Assembly (NCBI GenBank): GCA_947493535.1
Contig: CANLRK010000003.1
Location: 310,001-374,000 of the forward strand
DNA length: 64,000 nt
DNA from: an uncultured Flavobacteriaceae bacterium
GTDB lineage: Bacteria; Bacteroidota; Bacteroidia; Flavobacteriales; Flavobacteriaceae
Direction of reading: 5' to 3'
Shown here: piece after piece, positions 1 through 8,596 of the stretch
How the letters are laid out: the number at the start of each line of letters is the position of its first letter
How positions within the stretch are numbered: position 1 is the first letter of the stretch
Notes under the pieces: model-generated
The model's database searches: none
The model's input: the letters and a program-made list of their open reading frames with translations, nothing else
What the model was told of the DNA's origin: nothing
Made by a program: the position numbers and the translations under genes

Positions 1-201
1 CAACGCAACTTTTAGTAATTTTACATAGTGCTCTTCTAACCACTCGTAAAAGAATTTACTAGGTACCTGAATACTTAACACATTATCAGTGAGTTTTATA
101 GGTTTAATAGGTTCAAACCATGTTTTGTAAGCCTGAGGTTGTATGTTGTCTTTTATGAAAGACAAGCAATTTTCCCAAACTGATAATGCTGTATTATTCA
201 T
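1..201 (-). CDS. dnaA: Chromosomal replication initiator DnaA, N-terminal part (cut by window edge)
   Basis: The first 67 codons of a gene reading leftwards out of the window. The translation begins MNNTALSVWENCLSFIKDNI and carries the DnaA domain I pattern: a Trp near residue 9, TWFEPI around 27-32, then VPSKFF followed by EWLEEHY. Domain I mediates DnaA self-association and helicase loading at the origin. The AAA+ and DNA-binding domains lie outside the window. The ATG at 201-199 fits the usual start of flavobacterial DnaA. It is divergent from the thioesterase gene. I see no clear cluster of 9-mer DnaA boxes in the 188-base gap, so I do not call an origin here. Confidence 0.93.
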   Translation of the reverse strand, partial: MNNTALSVWENCLSFIKDNIQPQAYKTWFEPIKPIKLTDNVLSIQVPSKFFYEWLEEHYVKLLKVAL

Positions 202-389
202 TGATTAAAATTGGTTATTTTAGTTTTTTAATTCAAGTTGAGATGTTTCTATCGTCAATTATTATTGGGGATGACAAATATGTGAACAAAAAAGTGAAAA
301 AAAAAACCGAATTGCTATTGAATTTTTAATTTTTTTTTCTCATACTTAATAGCATTTCAATGGTTGCTTAAGTTAGGCAAAAAAAAGAC

Positions 390-788
390 ATGAAAAAACA
401 TCAAACAACATTAAGAGTAAGATATGCTGAAACCGATCAAATGGGAGTGGTATATTATGGTAATTATGCACAATACTTAGAAATAGCACGTGTAGAGTGG
501 ATGCGTTCACATGGTGTTTCATATAAAAAAATGGAGCTTGATGGAGTGATGTTGCCTGTGGTTAATTTAACAATAAATTATAAAAAGCCTGCAGTTTATG
601 ATGAAGTTTTAACGGTACATACAAGTTTAAAACAATTACCTAGTGTTAAGATAACTTTTCTACATGAGATATTTAATGAAAAGAACGAATTACTTAATAC
701 TGCAGAAGTAACACTTGTATTTGTAGATATGAAAACTAACAAACCAATGAAATGTCCTGATTTTTTATTAGAAAAATTTAAAAGTTAA
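390..788 (+). CDS. Acyl-CoA thioesterase, YbgC/FadM (hotdog) family
   Basis: A 132-residue single hotdog-fold protein, normal length for the YbgC/4-hydroxybenzoyl-CoA thioesterase family. Residues 12-26 carry the family pattern Y-x-E-T-D-x-M-G-V-V-Y-x-x-N-Y, and Asp16 matches the catalytic Asp. It probably hydrolyses a cytoplasmic acyl-CoA thioester; the substrate cannot be read from sequence. A gene of this type beside dnaA is common in Flavobacteriaceae (general knowledge). Its stop codon overlaps that of the convergent YigZ-like gene by three bases, so the two messages must overlap at their 3' ends. Confidence 0.9.
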   Translation: MKKHQTTLRVRYAETDQMGVVYYGNYAQYLEIARVEWMRSHGVSYKKMELDGVMLPVVNLTINYKKPAVYDEVLTVHTSLKQLPSVKITFLHEIFNEKNELLNTAEVTLVFVDMKTNKPMKCPDFLLEKFKS

Positions 789-1402
789 GCGGTTATTTCT
801 TTTATATCAATACCAAACGTATTGTTGAAAATGTCAAAAACTTTCTGAGCGTCTTTCATTCTAACAGGTATGGTGTATTCGCAATTTATTTCTAATGTTT
901 GCTTACTTATGGTAAGTTTCTTCTCTTTAATTATACGCATTACCTTATTCATATCTTTGTAATCAAAACTAACTACAAATACCCTATCAATTGTTTTTTC
1001 AACAATAGTCGCTACTTCTATAACTGATTTTGCTGCAGTTTTATTAGCATTCATCAAGCCTCCAACACCTAATTTAGTACCTCCAAAATAACGCACAACA
1101 ACAATGAGTATGTTGGTTAATTCATAAGCTTGAATTTGACCGTATATTGGAGGTCCAGCTGAATTACTTGGTTCACCATCATCATTGGCTCTGTATTTAA
1201 TTTTGTTTGTACCTAGTTGCCATGCATAACACCAATGGCGTGCTGTATGATGTTCTTTTTTGAGGTTTTCAATAATTGGTTTTACATCATCTTCAGAAGT
1301 TATAGGGTAAGCATAGCCGTAAAATTTACTTCCACGGTCTTTAAATAGCTCGCCTGTAAAAGGTTTTTCGATGGTTTTATATGTGTCTTTTAGTGTTGAC
1401 AA
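785..1402 (-). CDS. YigZ/IMPACT family protein
   Basis: A 205-residue protein with the N-terminal UPF0029/Impact domain. The conserved stretches HWCYAW, NDDGEPSNSAGPP and VVRYFGGTKLGVGGL follow one another between about residues 58 and 116, and a smaller DUF1949-type C-terminal domain fills the rest. Length matches bacterial YigZ. The molecular role of bacterial members is unsettled; eukaryotic IMPACT regulates the Gcn2 kinase. It is the last gene of a leftward run with ribD, the HAD hydrolase and the transporter, ten bases after the transporter gene. Confidence 0.88.
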   Translation of the reverse strand: MSTLKDTYKTIEKPFTGELFKDRGSKFYGYAYPITSEDDVKPIIENLKKEHHTARHWCYAWQLGTNKIKYRANDDGEPSNSAGPPIYGQIQAYELTNILIVVVRYFGGTKLGVGGLMNANKTAAKSVIEVATIVEKTIDRVFVVSFDYKDMNKVMRIIKEKKLTISKQTLEINCEYTIPVRMKDAQKVFDIFNNTFGIDIKEITA

Positions 1403-1412
1403 ATAAATAAGA

Positions 1413-2258
1413 TTAAAGTGTGATTAAAAGTATAGAAATTATTGCAATGAAGATTCCGACCCAATTTTTAAGATACATTTTTTCTTTAAAAATTAACAAT
1501 CCTAGTAAAGTAGTAAGCATTACTATAGCTACATTATTTATGGTGAAAATTTCAGCACTACTCATAGTTTTAGTAGCTAAAGACTTAAGTAAGAAGATAA
1601 TAGAATAGTAGTTTACAATACCAAGTATAGCACCAGCAATAATATTTTTATATGATATAGCAGTTTTTTTAAAAAAATACATAAATAGTCCCATTAAACC
1701 AGCTAGTAGAAATACAATTGCAGAAAATAAAGAGAGTTCGTCATCTGTAACATATTTATGTTGAATGTATTTGATAAGGGTGTCTATTATTCCAGATCCT
1801 AAAAAAAGAAGGAAAGGGTAAATAAAGTTTTTGTTTTTGGTTATAGGAGTTTCCTTTAAAACAGATAAATAAACTGCGCATAAAGCCAAGATGATGCCTA
1901 AAACTTTTTGAAAATTTAGTTGTTCGTTATATAAATACAAGCCAAAAATAACAGGTATGACAATAGACATTTTTCCAGCTACTGAAGCAACTCCTACTCC
2001 GTTTTTTTGTGATGTTAGTGCCATTACTGTAAAAATTGAAATGAATAAGCTACTCAATATTAAGGCTCCAAAAAACCAAGGTTTTTGAACTAAAGTTGTG
2101 ATGTTTATTGGGGTTTGATGAGAAAAATAACCTACACAAAATGCTGTAAAGTAATTTACTATAATAGCTTGATTTGTATTAATAGTATACTTGCTAAAAA
2201 GCTTAAATACTATAAATAAAAAACTAGAGAATAATATGCTAAATAGTAAGAATATCAT
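1413..2258 (-). CDS. EamA/DMT-superfamily transporter
   Basis: A 281-residue, very hydrophobic protein with about ten predicted membrane segments in two EamA-like halves. The first half ends near the conserved YNEQL region around residue 111-115, the second near IFKEKM around residue 256-261; both precede a final helix, as is typical of drug/metabolite transporters. It should sit in the inner membrane; substrate unknown. Its ATG overlaps the stop of the HAD hydrolase gene by four bases, so the two are likely translationally coupled. Confidence 0.85.
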   Translation of the reverse strand: MIFLLFSILFSSFLFIVFKLFSKYTINTNQAIIVNYFTAFCVGYFSHQTPINITTLVQKPWFFGALILSSLFISIFTVMALTSQKNGVGVASVAGKMSIVIPVIFGLYLYNEQLNFQKVLGIILALCAVYLSVLKETPITKNKNFIYPFLLFLGSGIIDTLIKYIQHKYVTDDELSLFSAIVFLLAGLMGLFMYFFKKTAISYKNIIAGAILGIVNYYSIIFLLKSLATKTMSSAEIFTINNVAIVMLTTLLGLLIFKEKMYLKNWVGIFIAIISILLITL

Positions 2259-2872
2259 ATGCTAAATAATTCTGTTTTTATGGAAAATAAGTCAACAACG
2301 TCCTCTTTTCCAGGAGTTAAATTCCATGTATGCATACCTAAAGTAGCGGCACTTTCAGTATTCTCTGTAGTATCATCAATAAATAAAGTTTCAGTAGGGA
2401 TTAAGTTATTTTGATTTAGTACAAACTCGTAGATGTCGGTATTAGGTTTGCGCATGTTTATTTCATGTGATAGATAAAATTGTTCAAAACAAGTTTTAAA
2501 TTCAGTATATAATTTGCTTCCCCAATCATTTTTAATCCAATCAATGTGCATTTCATTAGTGTTACTTAGCAGAAAGCAATGATAGTTTTTAGCGGTACTT
2601 TTGATGAATTCCAATCGGTGTTGAGGAAAATCTAATAAAATACAGTTCCATGCATCGGTAATTTCTTTTATAGATAAATTTGGGTATGCTACTCTGTAAA
2701 AATTAATAAAATCTTTAGTATTAATTAACCCCATTTCATAGTTCATATTTACTTGAACCATTTCGGGCGTTAATTGATTTACAGCAAATAGTTTTAGAGC
2801 GTTATTCATAGCGCCTTCTTTATCTAAATTGATAAAAATATCGCCAAAATCGAAAATTATATTTTTAATCAT
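2255..2872 (-). CDS. HAD-superfamily hydrolase (YihX-like)
   Basis: A 205-residue HAD hydrolase. Motif I is IIFDFGDIFINLD at residues 5-17, of the DFG type seen in YihX/epoxide-hydrolase-N relatives rather than classic DxDxT. Motif II is the Ser/Thr in FLLSNTNE, motif III the Lys in MRKPN, motif IV FIDDTTEN. All catalytic groups are present, so a small-molecule phosphatase activity is plausible; the substrate is unknown. It overlaps the end of ribD by eight bases and the start of the transporter gene by four, inside one operon. Confidence 0.88.
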   Translation of the reverse strand: MIKNIIFDFGDIFINLDKEGAMNNALKLFAVNQLTPEMVQVNMNYEMGLINTKDFINFYRVAYPNLSIKEITDAWNCILLDFPQHRLEFIKSTAKNYHCFLLSNTNEMHIDWIKNDWGSKLYTEFKTCFEQFYLSHEINMRKPNTDIYEFVLNQNNLIPTETLFIDDTTENTESAATLGMHTWNLTPGKEDVVDLFSIKTELFSI

Positions 2873-3896
2873 TGATGTATATAGAAAATTTATCGTCTTT
2901 AATAAAATAAGAGTCTACAAGTTTTCCAGAAAATTTAGGCGCTACAATACCAGAAGGGAATGTGGAAGCACCTGTGTAAACGTTAGCTTCATCCCATAAA
3001 TTAGTATTAATAAAAGTTTGTAAAGTTTTGCTACCTCCCTCAATAATAACTGATTGAATATTGTGATTGTATAAAACAGAACATATTTGTTGGGGTATGT
3101 TTTCAGAAAAATCTATTTGCTCATAGTATATATTCGCGGTATTTTTTTTAGCATGTTCTGTGAAAACAATAGTTTTTTGACTATTGTTAAAAATGCTGTT
3201 ATTGGTAGGGACACGTAATTTTTTGTCAAGTACAATTTTTATGGGGTTTTTCTTATTCCAGTTGCGGGCATCAAGTTTTGGGTTGTCGGTTACTGCGGTT
3301 GTAGTCCCTATTAAAATTGCTTGTTCTTCACTTCGAAGTTTATGAACAAATTGGCGTGAGTACGTGTTGGTAATCCAAGTAATTTCAGTGTTGTTACTTG
3401 GGGCTATAAAACCATTATTAGTTTCGGCCCATTTTAAAATAATGTAAGGTCTTTTTTTATTATGAAAAGTAAAAAAACGTTTATTTAAGTTTAAACATTC
3501 TTGTTCTAGCACACCAACTGTTACATGGCAACCGTTATTTTTTAGTTTTTCAATTCCTTTGCCTGAAACTCCAGAGAAACTATCAACACATCCAATTATT
3601 ACATTTTTAATTTGGTGTTGTATGATTAAATCTGCACACGGTGGTGTTTTTCCATAATGACTACATGGTTCTAAAGATACATATATGGTAGCAGCTTTTA
3701 GTAAATTTTTGTTTTTAACTGAGTTAATTGCATTTACCTCCGCATGTGGTTTACCTGATTGATAATGCCAGCCTTCACCAATAATAGTGTTGTTATGCAC
3801 TATTACACTGCCTACTAAAGGGTTAGGGTATGTTGTGCCTAAACCATTTTTAGCTAATTGAATACAACGCTGTATGTAGTTTTCGTGTGTTATAAT
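2865..3896 (-). CDS. ribD: Bifunctional riboflavin biosynthesis deaminase/reductase RibD, probable ATT start
   Basis: RibD deaminates and then reduces the pyrimidine intermediate in riboflavin synthesis. The deaminase domain shows HAEVNAI and the zinc-binding EPC(S)HYGKTPPC (Cys78 and Cys87 in the extended numbering); the reductase domain follows. The first canonical start, a GTG at 3800, would delete about 32 conserved residues. In frame upstream the sequence reads HENYIQRCIQLAKNG then TTYPNPLVGSVIV, the family's usual N-terminus, with no ATG, GTG or TTG before the in-frame stop at 3921-3923. The best start is ATT at 3896-3894 (ATA at 3893 is the alternative), overlapping the stop of the upstream LEA-like gene. 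This gives 343 residues, a normal length. Confidence 0.88.
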   Translation of the reverse strand: MITHENYIQRCIQLAKNGLGTTYPNPLVGSVIVHNNTIIGEGWHYQSGKPHAEVNAINSVKNKNLLKAATIYVSLEPCSHYGKTPPCADLIIQHQIKNVIIGCVDSFSGVSGKGIEKLKNNGCHVTVGVLEQECLNLNKRFFTFHNKKRPYIILKWAETNNGFIAPSNNTEITWITNTYSRQFVHKLRSEEQAILIGTTTAVTDNPKLDARNWNKKNPIKIVLDKKLRVPTNNSIFNNSQKTIVFTEHAKKNTANIYYEQIDFSENIPQQICSVLYNHNIQSVIIEGGSKTLQTFINTNLWDEANVYTGASTFPSGIVAPKFSGKLVDSYFIKDDKFSIYIND

Positions 3897-4348
3897 TCTA
3901 GGTTTAAAGATTCGGTGTGATTAATTGTATAGTTTGAATTTATACCAGCTACTCTATACTTTATATTTCCTTTAAAAGTTACATTATAGGTTTTGTTTAA
4001 ACTACCCAGTACAGCACCAAGAATACCACCGTTTTCATTACCTGGTAATTTATTAAAAGGGATAGTAACCTCTAAGGGTACTGCAAAATTCTTAACTGCA
4101 GGTACTTTAAACTCTGTTGATTTTACAGTGGTAATTTCATTGTTGTCAAGGTATACAATAATGTTTTCTGGTATCACCTTTCCGCCTAAAACATTAGGGT
4201 TTTTAAAAACCGCATCGGCGCTTATGGTGATAGACTCTGAGTTTAAAGCTAAAATTTTAATGTTTTCAACTTTTTGGTATTCAATTTTTTTTGAAACACA
4301 AGATGATAACGAGAAAATTAAAACTAAAAGTATGATTAATTGCTTCAT
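3890..4348 (-). CDS. LEA14-like (LEA type 2 family) lipoprotein
   Basis: A 152-residue protein with a lipoprotein signal ending LSSC (Cys17) and one beta-sandwich domain of the LEA type 2/WHy kind: ILALNSESITISADAVFKNPN, then alternating strands ending in TESLNLEL. It should be tethered to the outer or inner membrane facing the periplasm. Bacterial LEA2 proteins have no settled function, though a protective role has been proposed. It is divergent from the acetyltransferase gene (38-base gap), and its stop codon overlaps the probable ribD start, suggesting coupling. Confidence 0.8.
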   Translation of the reverse strand: MKQLIILLVLIFSLSSCVSKKIEYQKVENIKILALNSESITISADAVFKNPNVLGGKVIPENIIVYLDNNEITTVKSTEFKVPAVKNFAVPLEVTIPFNKLPGNENGGILGAVLGSLNKTYNVTFKGNIKYRVAGINSNYTINHTESLNLEL

Positions 4349-4386
4349 AAATAGTTAATTTTACATCACAAAAGTAGCTTTTTATA

Positions 4387-4875
4387 TTGATGTCTGAAAT
4401 AATAATAAGAGAAATAGAAGTTAGAGATAATGAGATAATAGCTAATTTAATACGTCAGGTATTGGTTGAGCTTGGGGCTCCTAAAGTGGGTACAGCGTAT
4501 GAGGATGAAGCTTTAAAGTCACTCTCGGAAGTTTATTTAGCACCTAAAGCAGTGTATTACGTATTTGAGGAATATGGAAAAATATTAGGTGGAGCAGGTA
4601 TAGCTCCATTAGAAAGCGCAGATGCAACAGTTTGTGAATTACAAAAAATGTATTTTTTGCCTGAAGCAAGAGGGAAAGGTTATGGGGCTAAACTGATGCA
4701 AAAATGCCTAATTACAGCAAAAGAGTTTGGATACGAAAAGTGTTACTTAGAAACCTTGCCTTATATGAAAGCAGCTGTAAAACTGTATGAAAAAACTGGG
4801 TTTGTAGAATTATCAGCTCCGATAGGTGATACAGGACATTATAGCTGTTCAAAATGGATGATAAAGGAGTTATGA
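4387..4875 (+). CDS. GNAT family N-acetyltransferase
   Basis: A 162-residue single GNAT domain. The acetyl-CoA loop appears as LPEARGKGYGAKLM around residues 97-110 (R/Q-x-x-G-x-G/A pattern), followed by the ETLPYMKAAVKLYEKTGF segment typical of motif B. Substrate cannot be assigned. The stop codon overlaps the first possible ATG of prmC, and the purine-rich sequence before prmC lies inside the last codons of this gene, so the two form an operon. Confidence 0.87.
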   Translation: MMSEIIIREIEVRDNEIIANLIRQVLVELGAPKVGTAYEDEALKSLSEVYLAPKAVYYVFEEYGKILGGAGIAPLESADATVCELQKMYFLPEARGKGYGAKLMQKCLITAKEFGYEKCYLETLPYMKAAVKLYEKTGFVELSAPIGDTGHYSCSKWMIKEL

Positions 4876-5723
4876 TGAAATTAAAAAAAGTAAAAATTCA
4901 AATGCATCATGAGCTTACAGGAATATATGATGCTTCTGAAATAGATAGTTTTTTTTATCTTCTAATTGATTTTAAGCTTGGCATTTCAAAAACCGATTTT
5001 ATATTAAATCCTGATAAGGAAATTGAAACTACAGCGGTCTTTTTTTTTAATGAAGCAATTGATGAATTAAAAGAAGAATGTCCTATACAATATATAATAG
5101 GGGAAACGGAGTTTTACGGATTGGTTTTTAAAGTAACAAATGCCACTTTAATACCTCGTCCTGAAACTGAAGAACTAGTAGATTGGATAGTGTCTGATAA
5201 TAAAGATAATTACGAACTTTCCGTTTTGGATATAGGAACAGGAAGCGGATGTATACCTATAAGTTTAGCAAAGAATTTAAATAGTGCTGTGGTTACTAGT
5301 ACAGATGTGTCTGAAGATGCTTTACATATAGCCAAACAGAATGCTAAAAATAATAAAGCAAAAATTAAGTTTATATGTAAAGATATATTAAGGTATAGTG
5401 ATACTGAGCAAAAGTATGATGTAATAGTGTCAAATCCACCTTACGTAAGAGTTTTAGAAAAACAAGTGATAAAGAAAAACGTGTTGGCTTATGAACCACA
5501 TTTAGCTCTTTTTGTTTCAGATAATGATCCTTTAATTTTTTATAGAAAAATAGTTGAGTTGTCTAAAAAAATATTAACTAATAATGGGGTGTTGTATTTT
5601 GAAATTAATCAATATTTAGGAGAAGAGACAGTTAATTTAATTAAGCAAGCGGGGTTTAAGAATGTGATTCTTAAAAAAGATATGTCTGGTAATGATAGAA
5701 TGATAAAAGCTTATGGTTTATAA
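4875..5723 (+). CDS. prmC: Release factor glutamine methyltransferase PrmC (HemK)
   Basis: PrmC uses SAM to methylate the Gln of the GGQ motif in peptide chain release factors. It has an N-terminal helical domain, then the SAM motif I VLDIGTGSGCIPISLA and the catalytic, family-defining SNPPYV near residue 188. At 282 residues the length is normal. Three ATGs (4854, 4872, 4875) are possible. AAGGAG at 4864-4869, one of the few good Shine-Dalgarno sequences in the window, sits five bases before the ATG at 4875, and family members begin with the MKLKK-like segment, so I choose 4875. Confidence 0.9.
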   Translation: MKLKKVKIQMHHELTGIYDASEIDSFFYLLIDFKLGISKTDFILNPDKEIETTAVFFFNEAIDELKEECPIQYIIGETEFYGLVFKVTNATLIPRPETEELVDWIVSDNKDNYELSVLDIGTGSGCIPISLAKNLNSAVVTSTDVSEDALHIAKQNAKNNKAKIKFICKDILRYSDTEQKYDVIVSNPPYVRVLEKQVIKKNVLAYEPHLALFVSDNDPLIFYRKIVELSKKILTNNGVLYFEINQYLGEETVNLIKQAGFKNVILKKDMSGNDRMIKAYGL

Positions 5724-5793
5724 ATGATTTGTTGTTAATTAATAAAACAACAATAAAACTTTAGTACTTTTACGATATTATAAAAACTTATTA

Positions 5794-6531
5794 ATGAAAA
5801 AACATATCCCAAACTTCATAACGTTATTAAATCTTTTTTGTGGTAGTATAGCTGTTGTATTTGCTGTAGAGGATAATTTGTTTATGGCTGCGGTTTTTGT
5901 AATACTGGGGATATTGTTTGACTTTTTTGATGGTTTAGCTGCACGGTTACTTAATGTTAAAAGTGAACTAGGCTTGCAATTAGATTCCTTAGCCGATATG
6001 GTTACAAGTGGTGTGGTTCCAGGTATCGTAATGTTTAAAATGTTAGAAAAATCCACAGCAGATTTTCCTGTATTATTAAATGCGGGATCAAATTGGAATA
6101 CAGCTAATTCGTTTAGCTTTATGCCTTTATTAGGTTTTTTAATTACTCTATCGTCTTGTTACCGTTTGGCTAAGTTTAATTTAGATGCACGTCAAATAGA
6201 TTCTTTTATAGGCTTGCCAACTCCTGCTAACACCTTATTTATACTTAGTTTGCCCTTAATACTAATGACTAATGATATAGCTTGGGTGAATGATTTAATT
6301 TTAAACAAATGGTTTTTGATTGGATTGACATTAGTGAGTTGTTATATGTTAAATGCAGAAATCCCATTATTTTCTTTAAAAATGAAGAGCTTTAGTTTTA
6401 AAGAAAATGCACTGAAATACTTTTTTTTATTATTTAGTGCAATAATAATAGTATTGTTGCAATACATAGCAATTCCGTTAATTATAATACTGTATGTTAT
6501 AGTTTCAATAATTACCAATTTGCGAAAATAA
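5794..6531 (+). CDS. pssA: CDP-diacylglycerol-serine O-phosphatidyltransferase
   Basis: Makes phosphatidylserine, the precursor of phosphatidylethanolamine, at the inner membrane. The CDP-alcohol phosphotransferase signature D-G-x2-A-R-x8-G-x3-D-x3-D is visible as FDGLAARLLNVKSELGLQLD then LAD (about residues 49-70). There are six or more hydrophobic segments, and 245 residues fits the small bacterial PssA class. The GH25 gene starts one base after the stop, indicating an operon. Confidence 0.92.
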   Translation: MKKHIPNFITLLNLFCGSIAVVFAVEDNLFMAAVFVILGILFDFFDGLAARLLNVKSELGLQLDSLADMVTSGVVPGIVMFKMLEKSTADFPVLLNAGSNWNTANSFSFMPLLGFLITLSSCYRLAKFNLDARQIDSFIGLPTPANTLFILSLPLILMTNDIAWVNDLILNKWFLIGLTLVSCYMLNAEIPLFSLKMKSFSFKENALKYFFLLFSAIIIVLLQYIAIPLIIILYVIVSIITNLRK

Positions 6532-6532
6532 G

Positions 6533-7399
6533 ATGGCATCTGGACGAACTGAATTAAAACGGTTAAAAAGAAAACCACCTTCAAAAAGAAAGCGAAAAAA
6601 GAAGAATAGTTTTTCGCTTAAAAAACATATAATTTTTCCAATAGTTCTTATAACATTCTTGTTAGGAGTGTGGCATTATCGTTATGCTTTATACTATTTG
6701 GCTTTTCAGAAAATTGAAAAGAATGAATCAATCAAAGTAGCGCCTTTAACCACGCAATTGCGCATTTTTGACGTGTTACAGCATCATAAAGTTAAGGTTT
6801 TTGGTGTAGATATTTCTCATTATCAAGGGGAAGTAGAATGGAGTAAAGTGACTAAAATTCAAGATAGTTTTCCAATTAATTTTGTGTTTGTTCGGGCAAC
6901 GGCGGGAAGTGTTAAAGTGGATAGGGAATATTATAGAAATTGGAGAAAAGTAAAAGAAAAAGGTATCATAAGAGGAGCTTACCATTACTATCGTCCAAAT
7001 GAGAATTCAATACTTCAGGCTAATAATTTTATAAAAACAGTAAAATTACAAAAGGGCGACTTGCCACCAGTGTTAGATATAGAGGATGTTCCTCGCGTAC
7101 AAAGTATCGAGAACTTAAAAATTGGTTTAACGAAATGGCTTAAAACAGTTGAAGCGCATTATGGTGTAAAACCAATTATTTACTCTGGTGAATCTTTTTA
7201 TAATGACCATTTATATGAAGATTTTTCAGAGTATACATGTTGGATAGCAAACTATAATTATTATGTAGAAAATATTGATAGGGACTGGGGTTTTTGGCAG
7301 TTTACAGATAAAGGTAGCGTGCGTGGTATTAGTGAATATGTTGATATAAATATTTTTAACGGTAATAAAGAAAAACTACTACAACTGGTTAAGAAGTAA
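6533..7399 (+). CDS. Glycoside hydrolase family 25 muramidase, membrane-anchored
   Basis: A 288-residue protein: a very basic N-terminus (many Lys/Arg in the first 27 residues), one membrane segment around 33-55, then a GH25 domain. GH25 marks are FGVDISHYQGEVEW, FVFVRATAG, GAYHYYRP, the acidic PPVLDIEDV and WQFTDKG ... VDINIFNG near the end. GH25 enzymes cleave peptidoglycan between MurNAc and GlcNAc. The anchor should leave the domain in the periplasm, so a role in cell-wall remodelling rather than export is likely. It follows pssA by one base. Confidence 0.9.
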   Translation: MASGRTELKRLKRKPPSKRKRKKKNSFSLKKHIIFPIVLITFLLGVWHYRYALYYLAFQKIEKNESIKVAPLTTQLRIFDVLQHHKVKVFGVDISHYQGEVEWSKVTKIQDSFPINFVFVRATAGSVKVDREYYRNWRKVKEKGIIRGAYHYYRPNENSILQANNFIKTVKLQKGDLPPVLDIEDVPRVQSIENLKIGLTKWLKTVEAHYGVKPIIYSGESFYNDHLYEDFSEYTCWIANYNYYVENIDRDWGFWQFTDKGSVRGISEYVDINIFNGNKEKLLQLVKK

Positions 7400-7430
7400 G
7401 AGTTGATAAATATGCTTTTTGAAAACTTGT

Positions 7431-8174
7431 TTAATTAAAATCTAGCTTCTTTTTACGTAGTTCAAAATTTTGCCCTAAGTAAACTTTTCGTACCATTTCG
7501 TCTTCAGCTAATTCTTCAGGTATACCATGTTTTAGTATATTACCTTCAAACATTAGATAAGTTCTGTCGGTAATAGCTAAGGTTTCTTGTACGTTATGGT
7601 CAGTAATTAAAATACCAATATCTTTCTTTTTTAACTGGGCAACAATTCGTTGTATATCTTCTACAGCAACGGGATCTACCCCTGCAAAAGGTTCATCTAA
7701 CAAAATGAAACTAGGTTTAGTGGCTAAGGCTCTTGCAATTTCTGTACGCCTACGTTCACCACCAGAAAGTAAATCGCCTCTACGGTCACGACGTTCTTGT
7801 AAATTAAATTCTTCAATTAATTGGTCGGTGCGTTCAAGTTGTTCTTTACGTGGTAGATCAGTAAGTTCTAAAACACTTAAGATATTTTCTTTAACGGTAA
7901 GCTTTCTAAAAACAGAAGCTTCTTGTGCTAAATAACCTATACCGTGTTGTGCACGCTTGTACATAGGAAATTTTGTGATTTCTGTTTGATCTAAAAATAT
8001 TTGTCCTTCGGTAGGTTTTATAAGTCCAACAATCATGTAAAAAGAAGTGGTTTTTCCAGCTCCATTAGGACCTAATAGTCCAACAATTTCACCTTGCTTT
8101 ACCTCTACAGAAATTCCTTTTACGGCAAGTTTATTTTTGTAAGATTTCTTTATATTTTCAGCTCTTAAAATCAT
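7431..8174 (-). CDS. lptB: LPS export ABC transporter ATP-binding protein LptB
   Basis: A 247-residue ABC ATPase that powers lipopolysaccharide extraction from the inner membrane with LptF/LptG. Visible are Walker A GPNGAGKTT (residues 35-43), the Q-loop in YLAQEASVFRKLTVKENI, the signature LSGGERRRTEIARAL, Walker B FILLDEPFAGVDP and the switch His in LITDHNVQETL. The GERRR variant and the FAGVDP Walker B are characteristic of LptB rather than of amino-acid ABC ATPases. It is convergent with the GH25 gene; no lptFG is nearby. Confidence 0.93.
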   Translation of the reverse strand: MILRAENIKKSYKNKLAVKGISVEVKQGEIVGLLGPNGAGKTTSFYMIVGLIKPTEGQIFLDQTEITKFPMYKRAQHGIGYLAQEASVFRKLTVKENILSVLELTDLPRKEQLERTDQLIEEFNLQERRDRRGDLLSGGERRRTEIARALATKPSFILLDEPFAGVDPVAVEDIQRIVAQLKKKDIGILITDHNVQETLAITDRTYLMFEGNILKHGIPEELAEDEMVRKVYLGQNFELRKKKLDFN

Positions 8175-8249
8175 AAAATGTAATTATACTAGGTGTAAAA
8201 ATAGACAATTGTACAGTATTAACATATCCTTTAGCGTTTTATTAACGGG

Positions 8250-8594
8250 TTATGCTTCTTGTAATGCATCCCAAAATTCATAAGCTCTACGTAGGTGTGG
8301 TATAACAATTGTACCACCAACTAAAGTAGCGATACTTAATGCTTCAGCAACTTCTTTGCCATTTAAACCAGCTTTGTGGCAAGATTCTAAATGGTATTTA
8401 ACACAATCGTCACAACGTAATACTAAAGAGGCTACCAAACCTAAAAGTTCTTTTGTACGTACGTCTAAAGCACCTTCTTTAAATGCTTTAGTGTCTAAAT
8501 TAAAAATACGATGCAATATTTTATTATCATCCTGTAGGATGCGTTCGTTCATTTTTGCTCTGTACTCGTCAAACTCTTTTATTTTTTCATTCAT
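8250..8594 (-). CDS. Carboxymuconolactone decarboxylase/AhpD-like protein
   Basis: A 114-residue alpha-helical protein of the CMD/AhpD family. The redox motif C-x-x-C-x3-H is present as Cys61-DD-Cys64-VKY-His68, preceded by a conserved Glu (ELLGLVASLVLR). AhpD-type members use this pair for peroxide reduction, so a thiol-dependent antioxidant or oxidoreductase role is reasonable, but the physiological substrate is unknown. Its start abuts the tatC stop, with a two-base gap, so it is co-transcribed with tatC and the KdsD-type isomerase gene. Confidence 0.87.
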   Translation of the reverse strand: MNEKIKEFDEYRAKMNERILQDDNKILHRIFNLDTKAFKEGALDVRTKELLGLVASLVLRCDDCVKYHLESCHKAGLNGKEVAEALSIATLVGGTIVIPHLRRAYEFWDALQEA

Positions 8595-8596
8595 AT

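Noticed and set aside
202-389. Possible replication origin beside dnaA
   Set aside because: No cluster of TTATCCACA-like boxes or clear unwinding element could be read; a single weak resemblance is not enough.
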